Below, piece after piece: positions 1 to 6,486 of a stretch of DNA of 7,074 nucleotides; positions within the stretch are counted from its first letter, which is position 1; each line of letters starts with the position of its first letter. The translations under genes were made by a program, and so were the position numbers. The notes under the pieces are model-generated. The model worked only from the letters and a program-made list of their open reading frames with translations, ran no database searches and was not told the DNA's origin. The stretch comes from Caldisericota bacterium (GTDB lineage Bacteria > Bipolaricaulota > Bipolaricaulia > Bipolaricaulales > Bipolaricaulaceae): the NCBI GenBank assembly GCA_013151115.1, contig JAADIW010000023.1, forward strand, positions 1-7,074, read 5' to 3'.

Positions 1-342
1 TTCCGCCTCACCGGGGCGTACCACTACGCCTTCCTCTTCGACCGAGAGCTTCGGATCCGCGCCGTCGCCAAGGACATCGGGCGCCACAACGCCGTGGACA
101 AGGTCCTGGGGGCGGAGCTCCTGGGGACGGGGGACTTCGGGGAGAGGATCCTCTTCGTCACGGGACGGATCTCCGCGGACATCGCCCTCAAGGCCCTACG
201 GGCCGGGGTCCCGTTGGTGGCATCTCCCGGGGCCGCGCTCCTGGGGGCCGTGGCCCTGGCCCGGCGATACAACCTCGGGTTGGTGGGTTTTCTGCGGGGA
301 CGGCGGTTCAACCTCTACGCGGGAAGGGGTTGGCTCTCTTGA
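1..342 (+). CDS. fdhD: Formate dehydrogenase accessory sulfurtransferase FdhD (C-terminal part, 5' end outside window)
   Basis: The frame is open from base 1 to the TGA stop, giving 113 residues of a protein normally about 260-280 long, so the start and the N-terminal half with the catalytic cysteine loop lie upstream of the window. Visible FdhD signatures, in order, are TGAYHYAFLF (residues 4-13 of the visible part), DIGRHNAVDKVLG, TGRISADIALKALRAGVPL, and the C-terminal LVGFLRGRRFNLYAG. FdhD binds the bis-MGD cofactor and passes sulfur from an IscS-type desulfurase to it, which is required for formate dehydrogenase activity. The gene faces the formate dehydrogenase operon convergently, so it belongs to the same locus but not the same transcript. 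The loop usually written SR-x-AP-T reads SPGAALLGA here, a modest divergence. Family assignment is firm. Confidence 0.93.
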   Translation, partial: FRLTGAYHYAFLFDRELRIRAVAKDIGRHNAVDKVLGAELLGTGDFGERILFVTGRISADIALKALRAGVPLVASPGAALLGAVALARRYNLGLVGFLRGRRFNLYAGRGWLS

Positions 343-360
343 GGTCCCGCCACATTGGGA

Positions 361-392
361 GCTCCCCGAAGTGGATCCCGTGTCGGGGGAGC
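361..392. terminator. GC-rich hairpin between convergent genes, possible terminator without T-tract
   Basis: GCTCCCCGA at 361-369 can pair with TCGGGGGAGC at 383-392, giving a nine-pair GC-rich stem with one bulged G and a 13-base loop. It lies 18 nt after the fdhD stop and 46 nt beyond the stop of the GNAT gene on the other strand, so it could end transcription from either side. Neither strand has a run of T after the stem, so it is not a classic intrinsic terminator. The call rests on the fold and position only. Confidence 0.3.
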
Positions 393-438
393 GGGAGGGG
401 ATATGTCGGGACGCGGGGGTCGATCGGCCGAAAAACGG

Positions 439-948
439 CTAATCCAAGTGCTTTTCGCCGAAAAATATGCGGCCGTCGGGGTCGCGGCGGAACGTGAAGC
501 CCCGCTTCTCCAGGAGACGGACGATCGTGACGTTCTCCGGCACCACCTCCACCACCAGCCGCCGCACCCCCAGGCGCCGGGCGGCCCCCAACGCCGTGTC
601 GGTGAGCAGACTCCCCAATCCCAGGCCCTGCCAGGGATCGGCCACCAACACGCAGAACTCCGCCGCCTCACCCCCAGGGAAGAGGCACAGCCTCGCCTCC
701 CCGAGGATCTTCCCCCCGCGTTCCGCCACGAGGATATGGTCGCTTCCCGGCTCACACCGACAGAACTCCTCGGGCTTGGAAGCGATGGCCTCCGGGGAGC
801 GGAGCTCGAACCTCCGCCACAGCGTCTCCCGGCTACAGGACCGGATCATCTCGCACCACGCTGCCATATCCTCCCCGGGGCGGAAGCACCTCAGGACGAC
901 CTCGCTCCCGTCCCGCAGCCTCACCCGCTGCGGCGCGAACACGGACAT
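439..948 (-). CDS. GNAT family N-acetyltransferase, last gene of the formate dehydrogenase operon
   Basis: A 169-residue protein with one GNAT fold. Acetyl-CoA-binding motif A is seen as VADPWQGLGLG (residues 102-112, Q-x-x-G-x-G type), followed by a helix and then PENVTIVRLLEKRGF, the motif B region. The N-terminus (VRLRDGSEVVLRCFRPGED) resembles the GNAT domain fused to or associated with acyl-CoA synthetases (Pat/AcuA-like protein lysine acetyltransferases). The substrate cannot be read from the sequence. The ATG start is preceded by GGAGAG at a spacing of 7. Only 21 nt separate it from the stop of the catalytic subunit gene, so it is very probably co-transcribed. The protein has six cysteines in its first 100 residues (21, 32, 38, 63, 65, 88), which is many for a GNAT; no metal-site pattern is evident. 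The fold is certain, the function open. Confidence 0.88.
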   Translation of the reverse strand: MSVFAPQRVRLRDGSEVVLRCFRPGEDMAAWCEMIRSCSRETLWRRFELRSPEAIASKPEEFCRCEPGSDHILVAERGGKILGEARLCLFPGGEAAEFCVLVADPWQGLGLGSLLTDTALGAARRLGVRRLVVEVVPENVTIVRLLEKRGFTFRRDPDGRIFFGEKHLD

Positions 949-969
949 AACAGGCTCTCCGCACAGCCC

Positions 970-3654
970 CTACCGGTCTACAGGTTCGATCCGGACCGCA
1001 CAGACCTTGAGCTCGGGGATCTTGCTGCGGGGGTCCAGCGCCGGGTTGGTGAGCAGGTTGGCCGCCTGCTCCCCGAAGTGGAAGGGGATGAACACCGTCC
1101 CCTCCGGGACGCGCTCGGTCACCACCGCCCTGACGACGATGGCGCCCCGACGGGAGGACACCCGCACCCTCTCCCCATCCCCGATCCCCGCCCTCGCCGC
1201 ATCGGCGGGGTTTATCTCCACGTAGGCCTCGGGGGAAAGCTCCCGGAGCCCCGTCACCCTCCCGGTCATGGTACGGGAATGGAAGTGCCAAAGCACCCGT
1301 CCGGTGGTGAGGACGAGGGGGTAGGCCCCGTCCGGCTCCTCCTCCGGAGGACGGTATTCCACGGGGTGGAATCTCCCCCTCCCGCGGGGGAAGCGGTCCT
1401 TATGGAGGAAAGGGGTGCCGGGGTGATCCGGCGTGGGGCACGGCCACTGGAGCCCCTCCCCCTCCAGCCTCCCGTAGGAGATCCCACCGTAGATGGGGAC
1501 CAGGGACGCGATCTCCTCCATGATCTCGGCGGGACCCGAGTAGGACATGGGATAGCCCAACCTCGTGGCGAGCCCGCACAGTATCTCCCAGTCGGGCTTG
1601 GCCTCCCCCGGAGGGGGCAGGGCCGCCCTTACCCGCTGCACCCGCCGTTCGGTGTTGGTGAAGGTGCCGTCCTTTTCGGCGAAGCTCGCCGCGGGGAGGA
1701 TCACGTGGGCGTAACGTGTGGTCTCGTTGGGGAAGATATCGATCACCACGAGGAACTCCAGCCGCTCCAGGGCCTCGGCCACGTGGGCGATATCGGGATC
1801 GGAGACCATGGGGTTCTCCCCCATGATCACCATCGCCCTCACCCTCCCCTCCAGGGCCGCCCGGAACATCTCCACCACCGTTAGCCCGGGCCTCTCGGGG
1901 AGATCCACCCCCCAGGCCGCCTCGAACTTGGCGCGGACCCCGGGGTCGGACAGCCCCTGATATCCGGGGAGGACGTTGGGCAGGGCGGCCATATCGCAGG
2001 CCCCCTGGACGTTGTTCTGGCCCCGCAGGGGGTTCACCCCGGTGGAACGGCGGCCCACGTTTCCGGTGAGCATGGCCAAGTTCGCGATGGCGAGGACGTT
2101 GTCGGTGCCGGAGGTGTGTTGGGTGAGGCCCATGGCGTAGAAGATCATCGCCCGATCCGCCCTCCCGAACGCCCGGGCCGCCTCGACCAGGAGCTCCGCC
2201 GGGATCCCGGTGATTCCCTCCACGTATTCCGGGGTGTATCTCTCCACCGCGGCGCGGAACTCCTCGAAGTTCTCGCACCTCTCCCGGACGAACGCCTCGT
2301 CCCAGAGGCCCTCCTCCAGGATCACGTGGCAGAAGCCGTTGATCCAGGCGACGTCGGTCCCCGGCCGCTGGCGCAGGTGGTAGCGGGCGCGCTCGGCGAG
2401 CTCGATCCGCCGTGGATCGACGACGATCAGGGTCGCCCCCCGCCGCGCCGCCCGCAGGATCTCCTGGGCGATGACGGGGTGGGCCTCGGTGGTGTTGGAG
2501 CCCGTGACGAGGATGCAGTCGGCGTCGACGATCTCGTCGATGGAGTTGGTCATGGCCCCGGAGCCGAAGGCCGCCACCAGGCCGGCCACCGTGGGGGCGT
2601 GGCACAGCCGGGCACAGTGGTCCACGTTGTTGGTGCCGATGGCGGCCCGCATCAGCTTCTGGAAGAGATAATTCTCCTCGTTGGTGCACTTGGCCGAGGA
2701 AAGGCCCGCGATCGCATCGGGCCCGTATTTGCGGCGGATCTCCAGGAGCTTCCCCGCCACGAGGTCCAGGGCCTCCTCCCATGTCGCCTCGCGGAAGCCG
2801 TCCCCATCGCGGATCAGGGGGACCTTCAGCCGGTCCTCCCGGTGTACAAAGGCGGTTCCGAACCTGCCCTTGACGCAGAGCCGGAACCCCTTATAGCCCC
2901 CCGAGACCCTCACGATCCTCCCGCCCTTGAGGTGGAGGGTGAGCCGGCAGCCACAGCCACAGAACGGGCAGACCGTTTCCACCCGGTCCAGCTCCCACTC
3001 CCGCCCCCGGAACCGGCGGGCCCGTTCGGTGAGGGCCCCGGTGGGGCAGACCGCGAGGCACTGACCACAGAGCTCGCAATTCACCTCGACGAGGGAGCGG
3101 TCGAGGCCGGTGGATATCCGGGTGGCGAAGCCCCGACGGGTGAAGTCCAGGACGCCCCGTCCCTGGACCTCATCGCAGGCCCTCACGCACCGGCCGCATA
3201 GGATGCACTTATCCGGCTCGTAGCGGATGAAGGGATTGTCCTCCCGCGCGGGGAGCTCCCGGCGTTCGTGGTCCGGCCCGACGAAGCGGTTCGTCTCCAG
3301 CCCGTACTCGTACGCGTACCGTTGGAGCTCACAGGAACCGTTCCGCTCGCAGACGAGGCAATCCAGGGGATGATCGGAGAGGATGAGCTCCAGGTTCAGG
3401 CGCCTCAGCCTCCGGAGCCTGTCGGTGTCGGTACGGACCTCCATACCCCCCTCGACCGGGTGGTAACACGCCGTGAGGAGACGCCCATCGACCTCGACCA
3501 GGCACAGCCGACAGATCCCGGCGGGGGAGAGCTCGGGGTGATGGCAGAGGCGGGGGATCTCGATCCCCGCCGCCTCCGCGGCCGCCAGGATCGTGGTCCC
3601 CTCGGGGACCTCCACCTCCCGGTCGTCTATCCGCAACCTCACCAGTTTCCCCAT
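970..3654 (-). CDS. fdhA: Formate dehydrogenase catalytic (alpha) subunit, NuoG-like N-terminus, Cys form
   Basis: An 894-residue molybdopterin oxidoreductase that interconverts formate and CO2 in the cytoplasm. Domains in order: a [2Fe-2S] ferredoxin domain (C37, C48, C51, C63); the NuoG-type His-Cys3 [4Fe-4S] site (H95, C99, C102, C108); a two-cluster ferredoxin domain (C150/153/156/160 and C193/196/199/203); the Mo/W domain with its own [4Fe-4S] (C229, C232, C236, C260); and the C-terminal cofactor-binding domain from about residue 780. The metal ligand is C351 in HCARLCHAP, codon TGC at 2604-2602, where E. coli FdhF has selenocysteine; the following His352 is kept. No twin-arginine signal or membrane segment is present. 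The architecture matches FdsA and acetogen NAD(P)-linked enzymes (also called fdhF). The start has a GAGGA only 1-2 nt from ATG; a GTG four codons downstream is possible. Whether the metal is Mo or W cannot be told. Confidence 0.95.
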   Translation of the reverse strand: MGKLVRLRIDDREVEVPEGTTILAAAEAAGIEIPRLCHHPELSPAGICRLCLVEVDGRLLTACYHPVEGGMEVRTDTDRLRRLRRLNLELILSDHPLDCLVCERNGSCELQRYAYEYGLETNRFVGPDHERRELPAREDNPFIRYEPDKCILCGRCVRACDEVQGRGVLDFTRRGFATRISTGLDRSLVEVNCELCGQCLAVCPTGALTERARRFRGREWELDRVETVCPFCGCGCRLTLHLKGGRIVRVSGGYKGFRLCVKGRFGTAFVHREDRLKVPLIRDGDGFREATWEEALDLVAGKLLEIRRKYGPDAIAGLSSAKCTNEENYLFQKLMRAAIGTNNVDHCARLCHAPTVAGLVAAFGSGAMTNSIDEIVDADCILVTGSNTTEAHPVIAQEILRAARRGATLIVVDPRRIELAERARYHLRQRPGTDVAWINGFCHVILEEGLWDEAFVRERCENFEEFRAAVERYTPEYVEGITGIPAELLVEAARAFGRADRAMIFYAMGLTQHTSGTDNVLAIANLAMLTGNVGRRSTGVNPLRGQNNVQGACDMAALPNVLPGYQGLSDPGVRAKFEAAWGVDLPERPGLTVVEMFRAALEGRVRAMVIMGENPMVSDPDIAHVAEALERLEFLVVIDIFPNETTRYAHVILPAASFAEKDGTFTNTERRVQRVRAALPPPGEAKPDWEILCGLATRLGYPMSYSGPAEIMEEIASLVPIYGGISYGRLEGEGLQWPCPTPDHPGTPFLHKDRFPRGRGRFHPVEYRPPEEEPDGAYPLVLTTGRVLWHFHSRTMTGRVTGLRELSPEAYVEINPADAARAGIGDGERVRVSSRRGAIVVRAVVTERVPEGTVFIPFHFGEQAANLLTNPALDPRSKIPELKVCAVRIEPVDR

Positions 3655-3673
3655 GTCCTCAGCCCATCACGCG

Positions 3674-5515
3674 TCACGTGATTCCGATCGCCCCCTTGGG
3701 ACAGGCGGCCGCGCAGGCGCCACAGCGGATGCAGAGCTCCACCGTGATCCGGTGTGGCTTTCCCGGCTCGCCCACGATCGCCCCTTGGGGACAGGCCTTG
3801 GTGCAGAGACCGCACCCCACGCACACCTCAGGGTCGATGGAATAAGCGATGAGGTCGCGGCAGATCCCCGCCGGGCACCTCCCCGCCAGGTGTGCCTCGT
3901 ACTCGGTGCGGAAGTACCGCAGCGTCGTGAGGACCGGGTTCGGCGCCGTCCGGCCGAGGCCGCACAGGGAGGCCTCCCTCACCCCCCAGGCGAGCTCCTC
4001 CAGGAGCTCCAGGTCCCCCGGACGCCCCCGACCCCGGGTGATCCGCTCGAGGATCTCCAGCATCCGCTTCGTCCCGATGCGACAGGGGGGGCACTGGCCG
4101 CAGGACTCGGCCTGGGTGAACTCGAGGAAGAACCTGGCGAGCTCCACCATGCACGTCCCCTCGTCCAACACCACCATCCCCCCCGAGCCCATCATCGCCC
4201 CCGCCCCGGTGAGGGACTCATAGTCGATGGGAAGGTCCAGGAGTTCCTCGGGGAGGCAGCCCCCCGACGGCCCCCCGATCTGTACCGCCTTGAAGCGCCT
4301 GCCCTCCGGCGGGCCGCCCCCGATCCCGAAGATCAGCTCCCGCAACGTGGTCCCCATCGGGACCTCGACGAGGCCGGTGTTCCTCACCCGTCCCGTGAGG
4401 GAGAAGATCTTCGTGCCGGGGGAGCCCTCGGTGCCCAGCGACCGGAACCAATCGGCCCCCTTCCCGATGATGTGGGGCACGTTGGCCCAGGTCTCCACGT
4501 TGTTGATCACCGTGGGCTTCCCGAACAATCCGGACTCCACCGGGTAGGGCGGGCGCGGACGCGGCTGCCCCCGCCTCCCCTCGATCGAGGCGATGAGCGC
4601 CGTCTCCTCCCCACACACGAATGCCCCAGCCCCCTCGAAAACGTGGAGGCGAAAGGAGAACCCGGTTCCGAGGATGTGGTCCCCCAGAAGGCCCAGCTCC
4701 TCCGCCTGGGCGATGGCGGTCCGGAGATGCTCCACCGCCAGGGGGTACTCGGCGCGGACGTAGACGTAGCCCTCGTCCGCCCCGACGGCGTAGGCACCGA
4801 TGATCATCCCCTCGATCACGGCATGGGGATTCCCCTCGAGGACGCTCCTGTCCATGTAAGCCCCGGGATCGCCCTCATCGGCGTTGCAAACCACATATTT
4901 CTTGTCCCCCGGGACCCGGCGGCAGAGCTCCCACTTCCTCCCGGTGGGGAAACCGGCGCCCCCGCGGCCCCGCAACCCGGACCGCTTCACCTCCTCGATC
5001 ACCTCCTCCGGGGCCATCGCCAGGGCCGTCGCCAGGGCGGAGTAACCCCCGATCCCGATGTAATCGTGGATCGAGGTGGGATCGATCTGCCCATTGGCGG
5101 CGAGGACGACGCGACGCTGCCCCCGGTAGAAGGGGACCTCCTCCTCCCGGGGGATCCGGTGGCCGGAGACCGGATCCACGTACAACAGCTCTTCCACCGG
5201 TTCATCCCGCCGCAGGGAATCCAGGAGCCGGGGCACGTCCTCGGGGCGCAAGCCGGGATAGAAGTACCCCTGTGGCTGTACCACCACGATGGGACCGTGC
5301 TCGCAGAACCCGTGACATCCGGTCATCTTGACGCTGACCTCGTGCGAGAGGCCGCGGCGGTCCACCTCGTGGCGCAGCGCGGCGAGGAGCTCCTCCGCGC
5401 CGAAGGCCCGGCAGCCCGTGCCGCCGCAGACGGCGACCGTAACCGGCGGGGACGGTTCCCCGCGGATCCGATCCCGCAGCTCCAGGAGCTCCTCTGGGGC
5501 CCTAAGCCTGGACAT
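3674..5515 (-). CDS. nuoF: NuoF-like flavin/NAD(P)-binding subunit with N-terminal [2Fe-2S] and C-terminal 2x[4Fe-4S] domains
   Basis: A 613-residue electron-transfer subunit of the HydB/HndC/FdsB type; nuoF is the family name, and this is not complex I. An N-terminal thioredoxin-like [2Fe-2S] domain has C30, C35, C67, C71. The FMN/NAD(P)H domain shows GRGGAGFPTG (183-192), NADEGDPG (211-218) and GAGAFVCGEETA (295-306). The N3-type [4Fe-4S] site is C472, C475, C478, C518. After CPAGIC (547-552) come two C-x2-C-x2-C-x3-C sites, C565/568/571/575 and C595/598/601/605. It should pass electrons between the catalytic subunit and NAD(P)H, perhaps also ferredoxin. The frame is open to 5617, but the ATG at 5515 is chosen because GGGAGGGG lies 7 nt before it and family homology begins there. 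It overlaps the NuoE-like gene by 14 nt, suggesting translational coupling. NAD versus NADP preference is not resolved. Confidence 0.95.
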   Translation of the reverse strand: MSRLRAPEELLELRDRIRGEPSPPVTVAVCGGTGCRAFGAEELLAALRHEVDRRGLSHEVSVKMTGCHGFCEHGPIVVVQPQGYFYPGLRPEDVPRLLDSLRRDEPVEELLYVDPVSGHRIPREEEVPFYRGQRRVVLAANGQIDPTSIHDYIGIGGYSALATALAMAPEEVIEEVKRSGLRGRGGAGFPTGRKWELCRRVPGDKKYVVCNADEGDPGAYMDRSVLEGNPHAVIEGMIIGAYAVGADEGYVYVRAEYPLAVEHLRTAIAQAEELGLLGDHILGTGFSFRLHVFEGAGAFVCGEETALIASIEGRRGQPRPRPPYPVESGLFGKPTVINNVETWANVPHIIGKGADWFRSLGTEGSPGTKIFSLTGRVRNTGLVEVPMGTTLRELIFGIGGGPPEGRRFKAVQIGGPSGGCLPEELLDLPIDYESLTGAGAMMGSGGMVVLDEGTCMVELARFFLEFTQAESCGQCPPCRIGTKRMLEILERITRGRGRPGDLELLEELAWGVREASLCGLGRTAPNPVLTTLRYFRTEYEAHLAGRCPAGICRDLIAYSIDPEVCVGCGLCTKACPQGAIVGEPGKPHRITVELCIRCGACAAACPKGAIGIT

Positions 5516-5993
5516 CCTCGGACCCCTCCCGCAGGTGCCGCACAAGGGATTCCACCTTCGCGGGGTCCATCCGACCCCAATACGTCCCATCGACCACCAC
5601 CACCGGCCCCAGCGCACACGCCCCCAAACACCTCACCGTCTCAAGGGAAACCGTCCCATCCCGGCTCAAGCCGCCTTCCCCCACCTCCAGCCGCCGGACG
5701 AGCTCGTCCAGTACCCGGGGGGCACCCCGCACGTGACAGGCCGTCCCGAGGCACACCCGCACCGCGTGGGCCCCCTTGGGCCTCAGGCTGAATTGGGAAT
5801 AGAAGGTAGCGACTCCGTAGACGCGGCTCAGGGGAACACCCAGGTGCCGGGCCACTTCCTCCAGGGCCTCGGGGGGAAGATAGCCGAACCGCCGCTGGAT
5901 CTCCTGGAGGAGGGGCACGAGGGACGGAGGGGTCCGCGGCCGCCCGCGCATGCACCCCTTTATCTCCGCACGAAGCCCTTTTTGCTCCCCCAC
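5502..5993 (-). CDS. nuoE: NuoE-like [2Fe-2S] subunit of the formate dehydrogenase complex
   Basis: A 163-residue thioredoxin-like ferredoxin of the NuoE/HydC/HndA/FdsG family and the first gene of the operon. The N-terminal helical bundle contains SLVPLLQEIQRRFGYLP (24-40) and GVATFYSQFSL (60-70). The [2Fe-2S] ligands are C81, C86, C122 and C126 in CLGTAC and CLGAC, with GP following. It docks on the NuoF-like subunit in known relatives and relays or tunes electron flow at the flavin. The start is uncertain. GTG at 5993 restores the first helix expected for the family but has no good ribosome site. ATG at 5951 has AAGGGG 3 nt upstream and would give 149 residues. The inferred transcription start falls near 5993, which would make the GTG leaderless or give the ATG a leader of about 42 nt. 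Confidence 0.92.
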   Translation of the reverse strand: MGEQKGLRAEIKGCMRGRPRTPPSLVPLLQEIQRRFGYLPPEALEEVARHLGVPLSRVYGVATFYSQFSLRPKGAHAVRVCLGTACHVRGAPRVLDELVRRLEVGEGGLSRDGTVSLETVRCLGACALGPVVVVDGTYWGRMDPAKVESLVRHLREGSEDVQA

Positions 5994-5999
5994 ACCGTT

Positions 6000-6029
6000 T
6001 ACCTACCCCAGGGAGGGCCGCGTTGTCAA
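6000..6029 (-). promoter_or_regulatory. Candidate promoter of the formate dehydrogenase operon
   Basis: On the minus strand a perfect -35 box TTGACA (6029-6024) is followed after 18 nt by TAGGTA (6005-6000), a poor -10 box. Transcription would begin near 5993, right at the first possible start codon of the NuoE-like gene. The strong -35 with weak -10 is a pattern often seen when an activator is needed, but that is inference. No sigma-54 type GG/GC element was found here. Confidence 0.45.
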
Positions 6030-6056
6030 ATCCGGTGCTCGGTCAAGGGGGACGCG

Positions 6057-6069
6057 CCGCGGCCCGCGG
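6057..6069. repeat. 13-nt GC palindrome between the DUF134 remnant and the formate dehydrogenase operon
   Basis: CCGCGGCCCGCGG reads the same on both strands apart from its central base. It lies between the end of the DUF134 remnant and the candidate operon promoter, so it could be part of a hairpin that ends DUF134 transcripts or a protein-binding site. There is no T-run after it. In DNA this GC-rich, short palindromes also arise by chance. Confidence 0.25.
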
Positions 6070-6083
6070 ATCCCGGCGGGGCC

Positions 6084-6408
6084 TCACGGCGGGGGGCCGC
6101 GGTGGCGGTGGCGTCCCGGACCACGGTAGAACTGGACGTAGGGGGTGCGCACGATCACCAGGGCCTTCCCGTTCACCAGCGCATCGGCCGGCCGAGGAGA
6201 GAAGCCGCTGCACCGTCCCCCGGGAGACCCCCATCCTCTCCCCGGCCGTCTCCTGGTCCAGCCCCAGAAGATCGCACAGGCGCAGGGCCTCGAGCTCGTC
6301 CAGGGCCAGCTGCACCACCTGGAGGCGGCCCATGGGGACCCCCGCGGGCTTGAACACCTCGTGGGGCGGGGGACCCCAGCAGCGGCGCGGCTTGGGAGGC
6401 CTCGGCAT
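6084..6408 (-). pseudogene. DUF134 (UPF0251) helix-turn-helix protein, frame broken near 6188
   Basis: The first 73 codons from ATG 6408 give a typical DUF134 start: MPRPPKPRRCWGPPP, FKPAGVP, then LDELEALRLCDLLGLDQE and ERMGVSRGTVQRLLSSA, the helix-turn-helix. The next expected part, ADALVNGKALVIV, is present but in another frame (6188 to the stop at 6084). The join lies in the repeated GGCC of CGGCCGGCCG (6185-6194). Relatives usually have about four residues (RRKV-like) between SSA and ADALVNG; here a single base remains, consistent with an 11-nt loss. Unshifted translation runs to 6043 with a low-complexity Pro/Arg tail. An in-frame start at 6444 is rejected because it lies inside the promoter. 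DUF134 proteins are predicted DNA-binding regulators. It could be a true lesion or a sequencing/assembly error; coding quality on both sides of the join is good. Confidence 0.8.
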
Positions 6409-6414
6409 GCGACC

Positions 6415-6444
6415 AGTATAGCCGTATGGATCGGGGCTTGCCAA
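6415..6444 (-). promoter_or_regulatory. Promoter of the DUF134 gene, predicted leaderless
   Basis: Minus strand: TTGGCA (6444-6439), 18-nt spacer, TATACT (6420-6415), each one base from the sigma-70 consensus. Only six bases (GGTCGC) separate the -10 box from the ATG at 6408, so the predicted first transcribed base is the A of the start codon or very near it. No Shine-Dalgarno is seen upstream of this ATG, which agrees with a leaderless message. Confidence 0.65.
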
Positions 6445-6445
6445 G
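6437..6445. promoter_or_regulatory. CTTG-C-CAAG dyad shared by both divergent -35 boxes, candidate operator
   Basis: CTTGCCAAG is a perfect odd-length dyad that contains the -35 boxes of both divergent promoters (TTGCCA on plus, TTGGCA on minus). Nearby, GCTTAT occurs twice in tandem (6452-6457, 6458-6463), running into the plus-strand -10 box. Either could be bound by a regulator acting on both directions, the helix-turn-helix DUF134 protein being the nearest candidate. The symmetry may also follow simply from two overlapping -35 sequences. Confidence 0.3.
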
Positions 6446-6466
6446 TTTTGTGCTTATGCTTATAAT
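6438..6466 (+). promoter_or_regulatory. Strong sigma-70 type promoter of the DUF5320/NifX-like operon
   Basis: TTGCCA (6438-6443), 17-nt spacer, perfect TATAAT (6461-6466). The predicted transcription start is near 6473, leaving a leader of about 14 nt that begins at the Shine-Dalgarno itself. This is the best promoter match in the window. Confidence 0.75.
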
Positions 6467-6472
6467 TCCGGT

Positions 6473-6480
6473 GGAGGTGA
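6473..6480 (+). promoter_or_regulatory. Shine-Dalgarno GGAGGTGA of the DUF5320 gene
   Basis: A full-strength anti-16S match, GGAGGTGA, ends 6 nt before the ATG at 6487. It fixes the start of the DUF5320 gene and contrasts with the absence of such a site at the divergent DUF134 gene. Confidence 0.85.
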
Positions 6481-6486
6481 TCCCGG

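Noticed and set aside
426..440. GCCGAAAAACGGC hairpin as an intrinsic terminator
   Set aside because: The stem has only four pairs and the A/T run is in the loop, not after the stem.
355..1884. A 509-codon plus-strand open frame
   Set aside because: It lies antisense to the GNAT and formate dehydrogenase genes. Its translation is Pro/Arg/His-rich with no family motif, and it exists because GC-rich DNA has few stops.
5516..5617. A 34-residue N-terminal extension of the NuoF-like subunit
   Set aside because: The extension is Trp/Arg-rich, lies wholly inside the NuoE-like gene, and a good ribosome site precedes the ATG at 5515.
3593..5791. A 732-codon plus-strand open frame
   Set aside because: It is antisense to the NuoF- and NuoE-like genes, with low-complexity composition. 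The minus-strand frame carries every conserved cysteine and nucleotide-binding motif.
6188..6194. Programmed ribosomal frameshift in the DUF134 gene
   Set aside because: There is no slippery heptamer of the usual A/T-rich kind and no family precedent known to me. The missing residues at the join point to a deletion.
6409..6444. A 12-residue N-terminal extension of the DUF134 protein
   Set aside because: It would overlap the -35 and -10 boxes, and the family begins at MPRPPK.
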